Shown: positions 1 through 6,503, counted from the stretch's first letter. The stretch: 6,715 bases of DNA from an uncultured Verrucomicrobiota bacterium (GCA_903864375.1 CAIPFS010000292.1:1-6715); one strand, 5' to 3'. Program-made: numbers and translations. Notes: generated by a model from the letters alone, not told the origin.

Positions 1-143
1 AGAGCCTGTTCGACGGCATCGATGGCTTCCGGCCTCAACTGGTCCCGCTGATTTTCAAGGACCTTGCGGACCGCGTCGGCAAGTTCCCGTCCCTTGCGGT
101 AGGGTCGGGATGTCAGATGACGAATGAAATGGGAGAACAGCAT
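1..143 (-). CDS. lepB: Probable signal peptidase I, N-terminal fragment (cut by window edge)
   Basis: Only the first 47 codons are in the window. The start is ATG at 143-141, preceded by a clear GGAGG five bases upstream. The visible peptide begins MLFSHFIRHLTSRPYRKGRE and continues as a charged, probably helical segment (about residues 15-47, ending in DAVEQA). No membrane segment or catalytic Ser/Lys is reached. The identification is inferred from position 35 bp downstream of lepA, the classical lepA-lepB order, and from my recollection that Verrucomicrobiota LepB proteins carry a basic, helical cytoplasmic extension of this style before the first transmembrane helix. If correct, the product is the membrane protease that removes signal peptides from secreted preproteins, by a Ser-Lys dyad. 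The part shown cannot prove this; another protein with a helical N-terminus remains possible. Confidence 0.6.
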   Translation of the reverse strand, partial: MLFSHFIRHLTSRPYRKGRELADAVRKVLENQRDQLRPEAIDAVEQA

Positions 144-148
144 TCAGA

Positions 149-153
149 CCTCC
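149..153 (-). promoter_or_regulatory. Shine-Dalgarno site of the lepB-like gene
   Basis: Minus-strand GGAGG with a 5-nt spacer (TCTGA) before the ATG at 143. It fixes that start and is the only strong Shine-Dalgarno match in front of any gene in this window. Confidence 0.75.
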
Positions 154-178
154 AGATGCGGCGGGGGGGAGTGACAGA

Positions 179-1969
179 CTAGGACTTCAAAACCTCGATG
201 AAGGCTTCCTGGGGGATGTTGACGGAGCCAATGGACTTCATCCGTTTTTTACCCTCCTTTTGCTTCTCCAGCAGCTTGCGTTTTCGGGAGATGTCGCCGC
301 CGTAGCATTTCGCGGTGACGTCCTTCCGCATGGCGCTGACCGATTCCCGGGCCACGACCTTGCCGCCGATGGCGGCCTGGATGGCCACCTGAAATTGCTG
401 CCGGGGGATGACCTCCTTGAGCTTGGCCGCGATGGCCCGTCCGCGGGGCTCGGCCTTGCTGCGATGCACCAGGCAGGAGAAGGCATCCATCACTTCACCG
501 TTCACGAGCATGTCCAGCTTGACCATGTCGCTGGGTTCATCCCCATCCGGTTCATAGTCCATCGACCCATACCCACGGGTGATCGATTTGATGCGATCGT
601 GAAAATCGATCACGATCTCATTCATTGGAAGGCGGCACGTGAGCATCACCCGGCGAGAATCCAGCGTCTCCGTGTTCTTCACGGTCCCGCGTTTTTCGGA
701 GATCAGGGACATGATGTCGCCGATGTTGTCATTCGGACATATGACAAAGGCCTTCACGATCGGTTCAAAAATCTGATCGATGTACGTGACGTCGGGCAGG
801 AAGGCCGGATTGTCGACACTCGACTCCACCCCATCCGTTTTTCGGACCCGGTAAACCACGCTGGGATAGGTCGCAATGATGTCCATCGCGAACTCGCGAT
901 GGAGACGCTCCTGAACGATCTCCATGTGGAGAAGTCCGAGAAAGCCGCATCGGAAGCCAAATCCCAGGGCTGCGGACGTCTCCGTCTGAAACGTGATGGC
1001 CGAATCGTTCAGCTGCAGTTTGGCAATGGCCTGTTTGAGACCCTCGTAATCGGCGGTGTTGATCGGGTAAATGCCGCTGAACACCATGGGTCGGACCTCT
1101 TGAAATCCGGGCAGAATCGCCGCTGGATTCCGGGCGTCGAGAATGGTATCCCCCACCTTGACCTCACGCGGCGTTTTGATGTTGGCGGTGACATAACCGG
1201 TTTCACCCACCGTCAGGACGTCGCGGGTGTACGGCTTGGGGTTGAAGGAACCGACCTCCTTGATTTCCGCCGTCTTGCTGGAGTTGGGCAATTTTACCTG
1301 CATTCCCGGACGCAGTTCGCCCGAAAAGATCCGAACAAGAATGACCACCCCTTTGTAGGTATCGAAGTAGGAGTCAAAAATCAGCGCCTGCAGGGCATTG
1401 CTCTTGGGGGCGGCGGGGGGCGGGATCCGGGCCACAATGGCCTCCAGGATGTCCTCGATGCCGATTCCCTCCTTGGCGCTCGCCAGGATGGCTTCATCGG
1501 CCGGTATGGCGATGATCTCCTCCAACTGCTGCTTGGCCTGGGGAATATCGGCATGCGGCAGGTCGATCTTGTTGATGACCGGGATGATGTGCAGGTTCTG
1601 CTTCATCGCCAGGTGGACGTTGGCCACGGTTTGAGCCTCCACCCCCTGGGCTGCGTCGATGATCAACAGAGCACCTTCGCAGGCGCTCAGGCTCCGGGAC
1701 ACTTCGTAGGCGAAATCCACATGTCCCGGGGTATCGATCAGGTTCAGTTCGTAGCGTTCACCATTCCGGGCTTTGTAATACATCGTGACCGGATGCGCCT
1801 TGATGGTGATGCCACGCTCCTTTTCGAGGTCCATGGCATCCAGGTGCTGTTCCTCGATGTCCCGATCGGCAACCGTGCCGGTGCGTTGCAACAGTCGATC
1901 GGAAAGGGTCGTTTTCCCGTGATCGATGTGAGCGATAATACTGAAATTGCGAATGTGGTCAGTGTCCAT
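179..1969 (-). CDS. lepA: Elongation factor 4 (LepA), ribosomal back-translocase GTPase
   Basis: Full-length 596-residue LepA, the usual family length (about 595-600). LepA is a translational GTPase that binds ribosomes, and has been linked to back-translocation, stalled complexes and 30S biogenesis. All G-domain motifs are present: P-loop AHIDHGKT at 13-20, switch I RGIT at 52-55, DTPGH at 79-83 with the catalytic His, NKID at 133-136 and SAK at 164-166. The LepA-specific C-terminal domain is intact, including the run GGDISRKRKLLEKQKEGKKR near residues 558-577 and the ending FIEVLKS. The start is ATG at 1969-1967, giving MDTDHIRNFSIIAHIDHGKT, which matches the family N-terminus. No Shine-Dalgarno sequence is seen upstream; a GGCGGG lies too far away to serve. 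The lepB-like gene follows after 35 bp, so the two are probably cotranscribed. A promoter in the 87 bp upstream is likely but I could not place one firmly. Confidence 0.97.
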   Translation of the reverse strand: MDTDHIRNFSIIAHIDHGKTTLSDRLLQRTGTVADRDIEEQHLDAMDLEKERGITIKAHPVTMYYKARNGERYELNLIDTPGHVDFAYEVSRSLSACEGALLIIDAAQGVEAQTVANVHLAMKQNLHIIPVINKIDLPHADIPQAKQQLEEIIAIPADEAILASAKEGIGIEDILEAIVARIPPPAAPKSNALQALIFDSYFDTYKGVVILVRIFSGELRPGMQVKLPNSSKTAEIKEVGSFNPKPYTRDVLTVGETGYVTANIKTPREVKVGDTILDARNPAAILPGFQEVRPMVFSGIYPINTADYEGLKQAIAKLQLNDSAITFQTETSAALGFGFRCGFLGLLHMEIVQERLHREFAMDIIATYPSVVYRVRKTDGVESSVDNPAFLPDVTYIDQIFEPIVKAFVICPNDNIGDIMSLISEKRGTVKNTETLDSRRVMLTCRLPMNEIVIDFHDRIKSITRGYGSMDYEPDGDEPSDMVKLDMLVNGEVMDAFSCLVHRSKAEPRGRAIAAKLKEVIPRQQFQVAIQAAIGGKVVARESVSAMRKDVTAKCYGGDISRKRKLLEKQKEGKKRMKSIGSVNIPQEAFIEVLKS

Positions 1970-2056
1970 GAGCCAGCTAGAGCCCGCCTACCATAGAGGT
2001 TTGGGGGACAACGGGAAGTCGGATTTTCTTACCGGGAACCGGAGGACCTGAAAAGT

Positions 2057-2527
2057 CTACTCGGACTCGGGGGCCGATGTGGCTTCCGGAGTCGGCAGTG
2101 CGGCACCCCCACGTGGCCCTGCAAACTGTGACAAAGTGGCCCTAGCCTCCTTATCTCCATTCCTTGCAAGGACTTGCAGCGCCTGACGTGCGGCAGGCGA
2201 CAGGGATGCGGCATCGCCTTCGATCCCGTTCCCTGGATTTGTGCGTTCGCCGGACGCAAACGGGACGCCACCGATTGGGGCAACTCCCGGGGCATTGAAT
2301 CCCCCTTGGGCTGTTCCGCCGCCTCCCCCCACCGGGACGCCGGCGGCGGCAAAATATCCGCCTGCGATCTGATTCGGCACCGCCATCGGCACCCGGCGGG
2401 TCACATAGGAAATTCCACCCCGCCGCTGCCCGCCCGCGTTTCCGCCCAGGGCCGCCTGCCCATGGCAAAGGGACCATCCGAGCGTTGAGGAAGCCGCGAC
2501 CACCATCAGGCGACTGAGGTTCTTCAT
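2057..2527 (-). CDS. Small Gly-rich secreted protein of unknown function
   Basis: A 156-residue protein that I do not recognise. It begins with a plausible Sec signal peptide: basic n-region MKNLSR, hydrophobic core LMVVAASSTLGWSL (about 7-20), and a likely cleavage region around CHGQA-A at 21-26. The Cys at 21 is preceded by W-S-L, a poor lipobox, so signal peptidase I processing is more likely than lipoprotein processing. Residues 26-103 are rich in Gly, Ala, Val and Pro, with a GGGGG run near 67-71. Residues 108-135 (SLSPAARQALQVLARNGDKE and following) look like two short amphipathic helices. The tail (140-156) is Ala/Pro/Glu rich and probably disordered. It lies between the glycosylase gene (68 bp upstream) and lepA (87 bp downstream), all on one strand. 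ATG at 2527 has no Shine-Dalgarno site. The signal peptide is the main support for this frame over the overlapping frames. Confidence 0.7.
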   Translation of the reverse strand: MKNLSRLMVVAASSTLGWSLCHGQAALGGNAGGQRRGGISYVTRRVPMAVPNQIAGGYFAAAGVPVGGGGGTAQGGFNAPGVAPIGGVPFASGERTNPGNGIEGDAASLSPAARQALQVLARNGDKEARATLSQFAGPRGGAALPTPEATSAPESE

Positions 2528-2561
2528 GGGATGAAGCTACGGGAAACAGGAGGGAGTGCAA

Positions 2562-2575
2562 CCCGGTAAACCGGG
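2562..2575 (-). terminator. Weak hairpin after the uracil-DNA glycosylase gene
   Basis: A short GC stem, CCCGG / CCGGG with loop TTTA in minus-strand RNA, lies 20 bases after the glycosylase stop codon and before the secreted-protein gene. No U-tract follows (next bases TTGCACTC), so it is at best a weak or Rho-assisted terminator or a 3'-end stabiliser. Confidence 0.25.
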
Positions 2576-2595
2576 GCTGGACCGGCAGACATCGA

Positions 2596-3573
2596 CTATT
2601 TGGTCAGGAAGAAACCCCGCTGTTTATCGGAGATGGAAAGCCCCGCCTTTTCCATGACGAGCAGCATGTCCTCCCAGACCTTTCGCTTTTCCGAAAGACT
2701 CTGATTCCGGAGCAGGTAGGCGGGATGATAGGTGGGCATGAGGGGAATGCCCCGGTAACTCGTCCATGAACCCCGTTGACGCGAGATATTCACCTCCATC
2801 TTTCCCAGAAGGCCTTCCATGGCACTGACTCCCAAAGCGACCATGACTCCCGGCTGGATCAGGTTGATTTGCTCCTGAAGCCAGGGAATGCAGGTGGCGA
2901 TTTCAACGGGCGTCGGCTTTCGATTGCCGCTCGTCTGTCCCGGGGTGTCGGGACGACATTTCAGGATGTTGGCGATATAGACATCGGATCGGCTCAACCC
3001 CATGGCTTGAATGATTTTGGTCAGCAGTTCGCCCGCCCGTCCGACAAACGGTTCGCCCTGTTGATCTTCATCGGCACCCGGGGCCTCGCCGACGAACAAG
3101 ATTCGGGCGTGTAAATTTCCCACCCCAAAAACCACCGACCGGCGGGATGACACCAGGTGGGGACATTTTTCGCACGCCAGCACCTTGCTCTGTAAAGCGG
3201 CAAATGCCGCCGCCCGGGCGGGTGCGGCCAGGGGCGGCGGAAGCGCCGGCAGCGAGGACGAGGCGCCCCCGGTGGCGGACTGGGAGGCGGTATTCCATCG
3301 CGCCGCCGCGGCGGCGGAGCGGGGAACCGACGAAGCGACCGGACCAGGCTTGGGCGCCGGAGGAGCCGTGGGGGTTGCGGTTTCCACTCCTTGGGACGGT
3401 CGGAGGGCGGCGGCCCCCGTCGAAGTCGTCAGAGGAACGGGGGAGGATTTTCGAACGGTCGGCACAAGGAGCTTCAGCGTTTCCGGCGATGCCGACACCG
3501 ACCGAACACCAGCGCCTCGGAGGTTTTCCAGGTGGGCAATCGTGGCATCGAGCAGTTGAAGGTACTCGCTCAC
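2596..3573 (-). CDS. Family 4 (type 4) uracil-DNA glycosylase with [4Fe-4S] cluster
   Basis: This enzyme removes uracil from DNA as the first step of base-excision repair. Numbering from the GTG at 3573 gives 325 residues. The catalytic domain (about 128-325) shows the family 4 signatures: CEKC (Cys134, Cys137) with Cys206 in KCRP and Cys228 in ATCIPWL as the four iron-sulfur ligands; motif A GEAPGADED at 163-171 followed by GEPFVGRAG; and motif B HPAYLLR at 283-289. Residues 1-37 are a helical module (YLQLLDATIAHLENLRGAGV) of the kind I recall in Verrucomicrobiota homologues. Residues 38-120 are a Pro/Ala/Ser-rich linker. The frame stays open upstream to an ATG at 3738 (380 residues), with another ATG at 3711, but that extension would translate the intergenic hairpin repeat, so the GTG is preferred. 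No Shine-Dalgarno site supports any of these starts. It is transcribed divergently from lspA. Confidence 0.93.
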   Translation of the reverse strand: MSEYLQLLDATIAHLENLRGAGVRSVSASPETLKLLVPTVRKSSPVPLTTSTGAAALRPSQGVETATPTAPPAPKPGPVASSVPRSAAAAARWNTASQSATGGASSSLPALPPPLAAPARAAAFAALQSKVLACEKCPHLVSSRRSVVFGVGNLHARILFVGEAPGADEDQQGEPFVGRAGELLTKIIQAMGLSRSDVYIANILKCRPDTPGQTSGNRKPTPVEIATCIPWLQEQINLIQPGVMVALGVSAMEGLLGKMEVNISRQRGSWTSYRGIPLMPTYHPAYLLRNQSLSEKRKVWEDMLLVMEKAGLSISDKQRGFFLTK

Positions 3574-3625
3574 CGCGGGAGGGTGACGAAATCGGCAAAG
3601 AATCCAATGTCGGATTTGATCAAGC

Positions 3626-3694
3626 CCGTTCCGAGGGGCACGGGAGGGAACGGCAGGAAGCGGCGGGACGCCGCTTCCACCTGGCTTCGGGTGG
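3626..3694. repeat. Hairpin cluster with perfect GC palindrome, possible REP-like dispersed repeat
   Basis: Three adjacent stem-loops lie between the divergent glycosylase and lspA genes. The central one is perfect: arms GGAAGCGGCG (3656-3665) and CGCCGCTTCC (3669-3678) with a 3-nt loop GGA. It is flanked by CCGTTCC (3626-3632) pairing with GGAACGG (3647-3653), and by CCACC (3677-3681) pairing with GGTGG (3690-3694). The central sequence resembles a palindrome I recall as dispersed in Verrucomicrobiota genomes, where it is sometimes mis-translated as GSGVPPLP or RRDAAST peptides; both translations occur here. A mobile REP-type element is therefore inferred. No T-tract follows on either strand, so it is not a standard terminator. 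Confidence 0.5.
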
Positions 3695-3761
3695 GCATCC
3701 GGGTCGGCCATTGGGAACAGCCTTGGATAACCACCCATGGGCAGATAGTCTTGAACGACGC

Positions 3762-4310
3762 ATGGCGACCTTGTTTCCCAACACCCTGTCCGCCCATCAA
3801 CGGATCCTCCGACTGGCAGGCGCCGTCTTATCCGCTGACCAAATTTCCAAATGGATTGTCCTGAAGCTGTTGGGACCCAATGAAGAATACCGGGTCATCG
3901 ACGGCTTTTTCAAATTCGTTCACTGGCAGAACACAGGGGCGGCCTTTTCGATGTTCCGGCATAACAATGGCATCCTCGCCGTCGTTTCCCTGGGGGCATT
4001 GATCGCGCTCTGGTTCTTTCGACGGCATTTTGAAATCCATCGGGTGCCCGGCCAAATCGCGGTGGGCCTTCTGTTGGGAGGCATCGCGGGAAATCTGGTG
4101 GATCGAGTCCTTCCCCCGAGGCAGCACGTCATCGATTTCCTCTACTTCCACCTTCATCCCCGGGGGGGCGGAGAGCTGGGGTTCCCGGCCTTCAATCTGG
4201 CCGACAGCGCGATCTGCATCGGGGTCGGGTTACTGATCGTCCTGTCGTGGTCCTCCGGATTGACTCAAAATCCCGTGGAAGCCGGCACCCCGGAATCTCC
4301 CCAGGCGTGA
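3762..4310 (+). CDS. lspA: Lipoprotein signal peptidase (signal peptidase II)
   Basis: A 182-residue inner-membrane aspartyl protease that cleaves the signal peptide of diacylglyceryl-modified prolipoproteins just before the lipid-bearing Cys. Family hallmarks in order are ADQISK at 25-30 after the first membrane segment, NTGAAF at 57-62, GGIAGNLVDR at 106-115 with catalytic Asp114, and FNLADSAI at 144-151 with catalytic Asp148. Hydrophobic segments fall at about 15-35, 70-87, 97-113 and 146-165, the expected four-helix layout. The start is ATG at 3762; the frame is open much farther upstream but only this start gives a normal N-terminus. No Shine-Dalgarno site is seen. A GATAGT at 3744-3749 might be a -10 box, which would leave a very short leader. 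The stop overlaps the miaA start (GTGA), so the two genes are translationally coupled. The hydrophilic tail after residue 165 is family-variable. Confidence 0.95.
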   Translation: MATLFPNTLSAHQRILRLAGAVLSADQISKWIVLKLLGPNEEYRVIDGFFKFVHWQNTGAAFSMFRHNNGILAVVSLGALIALWFFRRHFEIHRVPGQIAVGLLLGGIAGNLVDRVLPPRQHVIDFLYFHLHPRGGGELGFPAFNLADSAICIGVGLLIVLSWSSGLTQNPVEAGTPESPQA

Positions 4311-5248
4311 CCGGCCCGATTCTCCTAGCCGGCCCGACCGGTGTTGGAAAAACCGCGGTGGCCATTGCACTGGCCATCGAACTGGAGGGGGAGATTGTCT
4401 CCGTCGATTCGATGCAGGTCTACCGCGGCCTCGACATCGGCACCGCGAAGCCTCCGCTGGAGGAACGAGCGGGAATTCCCCACCATTTGATCGACGTTGT
4501 CGATCTGGACCAGTCATTTGATGCTGCCCGGTTTGTTTCAGAAGCCATTCCCCGGGTGTCGGACATCGCCTCGCGTGGCCGGCTGCCCATCCTTTGCGGT
4601 GGCACCGGTTTGTACTTCAACGCCTGGCTGAACGGGTTGGGAGCCTCCCCCGCCCCGAATCCTGAACTCCGGGCCGAATTGGAGGCGTTGCCGCTACCCG
4701 AATTGCTCGACGAACTGGCACGAAAAGACCTCACGACCTTCAACCAGATCGACATCGATAACCGGCGCCGGGTCGTTCGTGCGGTTGAGGTCATTCGCCT
4801 GACCGGAAAACCGTTTTCCAGCCAGCGAGCCCACTGGCCCGAACGGGCGCCGTCCCTGGCGGGCCGCAGCTTTGGCCTTCGACGGTCGCGCGAAGACCTT
4901 CACGGGCGCATCCGCCGGCGCGTGGAGGTCATGTTCAAGGCCGGGCTGATTGAAGAAACCCGACAGTTACTGGACCGGGGTCTGGCGACAAACCGAACCG
5001 CCCAGCAGGCCATCGGCTACCGGCAGGTCATGGAACACCTGGCCGGGGAGCGCGGACGTCTCGAAACAGTGGAATTGGTGCAGACCCGGACGCGGCAATT
5101 TTCAAAACGGCAGCACACCTGGTTTGAAAACCAGCTGGACCTCGACTGGCTGGAGGTCGGTGAACGCGAAGCGCCGATCGAAACCGCCCGCCGCATCATC
5201 CACCGGCTGCAGGAATCAGGGCGACACGGAGAGTCGTTCCTCCGCTAA
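4307..5248 (+). CDS. miaA: tRNA dimethylallyltransferase (tRNA A37 isopentenyltransferase)
   Basis: A 313-residue enzyme (normal family length) that transfers dimethylallyl from DMAPP to N6 of A37 in tRNAs reading UNN codons, giving i6A. Motifs numbered from the GTG at 4307 are P-loop GPTGVGKT at 9-16, DSMQVYRG at 34-41, IGTAKP at 44-49, HHLIDVVD at 59-66, GGTGLYFNAWL at 98-108, DIDNRRRVVRAVEV at 149-162, AQQAIGYRQ at 232-240 and TRQFSKRQHTWF at 262-273. GTG at 4307 overlaps the lspA stop by 4 bp and gives the expected short N-terminus MTGPILLAGPT. Another in-frame GTG at 4247 would add 20 residues read out of frame from lspA and is less likely. The 3' end overlaps the convergent Lrp-family gene by 33 bp. 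Confidence 0.96.
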   Translation: MTGPILLAGPTGVGKTAVAIALAIELEGEIVSVDSMQVYRGLDIGTAKPPLEERAGIPHHLIDVVDLDQSFDAARFVSEAIPRVSDIASRGRLPILCGGTGLYFNAWLNGLGASPAPNPELRAELEALPLPELLDELARKDLTTFNQIDIDNRRRVVRAVEVIRLTGKPFSSQRAHWPERAPSLAGRSFGLRRSREDLHGRIRRRVEVMFKAGLIEETRQLLDRGLATNRTAQQAIGYRQVMEHLAGERGRLETVELVQTRTRQFSKRQHTWFENQLDLDWLEVGEREAPIETARRIIHRLQESGRHGESFLR

Positions 5249-5707
5249 GCTACGACCCAGGAGGACTCCCTGCTCCTTGTACGCCTGAAGGACGAAATGG
5301 GTGGCCGTGGACAGGACGCCGGGAAGCACCGCCAGCCGTTCGGAAACAAAGGCAGCCACTTCACGCAGGTTGGCCCCTTCCACTTCCACCAGAAGGTCAT
5401 ATCCCCCCGACATCAGGTGACAGGAACGAACCTCGGGATGAAGGGCAATGCGCCCGGCAAAATTATCGAATCCCCCTCCCCGTTCGGGCGTGATGCGCAC
5501 TTCAATCATGGCTCGAACCCGGTCATTGCCCAACCGCGCCTCATTCAATACGGCCCGATATCCCAGAAGGATGCGGTCCGCCGCCAGTTGCCGCAGCTGC
5601 TCCCGGACTTCACCCTCGGTCATGCCGACCATTTTGGCCAAATCACCCGGTTGCAGGGAAGGATCGGCAACCAACAGCTTGAGAATTTCGTTCACCGGGA
5701 GGAGCAC
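5216..5707 (-). CDS. Lrp/AsnC-family transcriptional regulator
   Basis: A 163-residue DNA-binding regulator of the Lrp/AsnC (feast/famine) family, usually octameric or dimeric and responsive to an amino acid or other small ligand. The N-terminal winged helix-turn-helix spans about 6-50 (LQPGDLAKMVGMTEGEVREQ at 18-37, then ILLGYRAVLN). The RAM ligand-binding/oligomerisation domain spans about 65-142, with RSCHLMSGGYDLLVEVEG at 94-111 and LPGVLSTATHFVL at 128-140. The ending ERLSVSP is typical of a widespread stand-alone subfamily whose targets are mostly unknown. The start is GTG at 5707, with an in-frame TAA three codons upstream; a second GTG at 5695 (MNEILKLL) aligns as well with the family and may be the real start. 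No Shine-Dalgarno site precedes either. Its 3' end overlaps convergent miaA by 33 bp. Confidence 0.93.
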   Translation of the reverse strand: MLLPVNEILKLLVADPSLQPGDLAKMVGMTEGEVREQLRQLAADRILLGYRAVLNEARLGNDRVRAMIEVRITPERGGGFDNFAGRIALHPEVRSCHLMSGGYDLLVEVEGANLREVAAFVSERLAVLPGVLSTATHFVLQAYKEQGVLLGRSLAEERLSVSP

Positions 5708-5762
5708 AGCAAATTACGAGCCCGGACAAAATCCGATTCTTGCGAAATCCCACCCCTCAAAT

Positions 5763-5776
5763 TTCTGCAGACAGAA
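5763..5776. promoter_or_regulatory. Dyad upstream of the Lrp-family gene, possible operator
   Basis: TTCTG (5763-5767) and CAGAA (5772-5776) form a perfect 5-bp inverted repeat with a 4-bp centre, about 56-69 bp upstream of the regulator start. Lrp/AsnC proteins often autoregulate through short dyads upstream of their own gene. The centre is not AT-rich as in the E. coli Lrp consensus, so this is only a candidate. Confidence 0.2.
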
Positions 5777-5819
5777 GACTTTTGGTGACAGTGGCATGGT
5801 CAATAAAAGCCAGCAGAGA

Positions 5820-5830
5820 CTTATATTATC
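5820..5830 (-). promoter_or_regulatory. Possible -10 element for the Lrp-family gene
   Basis: The AT-rich patch between the DUF4230 stop and the Lrp-family gene contains overlapping minus-strand GATAAT (5830-5825) and TATAAG (5825-5820), each a 5-of-6 match to TATAAT. No good -35 lies at 16-18 bp, so the promoter is tentative. The rest of the 5708-5853 gap shows no gene. Only a T5 run, with no real stem, follows the DUF4230 stop. Confidence 0.25.
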
Positions 5831-5853
5831 TTTCTTATGAAAAACCCGAACGG

Positions 5854-6468
5854 CTAGCGGAAGGTCACCTCCACCCCTGAAAAGCCGGAGGCCCGTCCCA
5901 GGGCCACCAACTGGGAGCGGGCCCGATCCTCGGCCTCCTGAAGGATCCCGGCGGCCCGGGCGGCCCGCCGGATCTCGTCCACCGCCTGCCGACGGGCCTC
6001 CTGTTCCATCTCCTGGTCGAAGGCCCTCAGAACTCCCGTGGATCGTTCAATAACCTCGGTCTGGCGTTCATCGAGATAGACGTCAAAAATCTGGGGCTTG
6101 GGAAGGACCACCCGCAGGCTGCCTTCATGAATCGTGACGTCCTCTGGACGGAGCTTATGGAGGTCCACTCCCGCCTTGGCGATGCCATGGGCCAGCATCA
6201 GCAACCGGTTTTGACCATACCACTTCACATCGTCCAGACGGATCACCTTCTCCAGAACAAACTTCACGGTCACCAACTGCGCCAGGGACTGAATCTCCGT
6301 CACCACAGTCGCGGTGCCAGCCAGAGTGGGACGTGAATCCCCACGTCCCCAACGACCGACAAGGAATCCGACCCCGACCCCAACGGATGAGAGAAGCAGG
6401 ACGCCCAGCAAAAATCCCAGCCCGGCAAAAATTCCCGGGCGAACTCCGTTACGTTCCAACGGCGGCAT
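5854..6468 (-). CDS. Membrane-anchored DUF4230 domain protein
   Basis: A 204-residue protein of unknown function. One strongly hydrophobic segment (about 12-39, GIFAGLGFLLGVLLLSSVGV onward) follows a short N-terminus, so it is probably anchored once in the inner membrane with the rest outside the cytoplasm. The remainder matches my memory of DUF4230: TATVVTEIQSLAQLVTVKF at 52-70, LEKVI at 72-76, then an alpha/beta segment through EGSLRVVLPKPQIFDVYLDE at 115-134, and a long charged helix at about 148-192 (DQEMEQEARRQAVDEIRRAA). It ends SGFSGVEVTFR. ATG at 6468 has no Shine-Dalgarno site; a TAAATC just upstream could be a -10 box of a nearly leaderless transcript. The upstream region carries a phased TTGCA array. 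The gene is a single cistron, with the Lrp-family gene 146 bp downstream. The domain assignment is from recall. Confidence 0.85.
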   Translation of the reverse strand: MPPLERNGVRPGIFAGLGFLLGVLLLSSVGVGVGFLVGRWGRGDSRPTLAGTATVVTEIQSLAQLVTVKFVLEKVIRLDDVKWYGQNRLLMLAHGIAKAGVDLHKLRPEDVTIHEGSLRVVLPKPQIFDVYLDERQTEVIERSTGVLRAFDQEMEQEARRQAVDEIRRAARAAGILQEAEDRARSQLVALGRASGFSGVEVTFR

Positions 6469-6474
6469 GGTGAG

Positions 6475-6503
6475 GATTTAGCTGGACGACGCCTGATTTG
6501 CAA
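6475..6503 (-). promoter_or_regulatory. Possible promoter of the DUF4230 gene
   Basis: Minus-strand TTGCAA (6503-6498) and TAAATC (6480-6475) are separated by 17 bp, the optimal sigma-70 spacing, though each box is only a fair match. Transcription would begin close to the ATG at 6468, giving a leaderless or near-leaderless mRNA, which would fit the missing Shine-Dalgarno site. The -35 box coincides with the nearest unit of the TTGCA array. Confidence 0.3.

Noticed and set aside
260..1996. 578-codon open frame antisense to lepA
   Set aside because: It mirrors almost the whole lepA gene. Codon bias in GC-rich genes often leaves an antisense frame free of stops. The product is rich in His/Asp/Gly with no recognisable domain, and lepA itself is certain.
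2174..2488. 104-residue plus-strand frame opposite the Gly-rich protein
   Set aside because: It has no signal peptide, domain or start signal. The minus-strand frame has a coherent signal peptide.
3301..3316. 16-bp all-GC palindrome
   Set aside because: It lies inside the Ala run of the glycosylase linker and follows from GCC/GCG alanine codons.
3147..3761. 205-codon upstream extension of the lspA frame
   Set aside because: It runs antisense through the glycosylase gene and the hairpin repeat. It is Arg/Pro/Gly rich, and a normal LspA begins at 3762.
5297..5788. 163-residue plus-strand frame opposite the Lrp-family gene
   Set aside because: It is a shadow of a well-recognised Lrp/AsnC gene and shows no family features.
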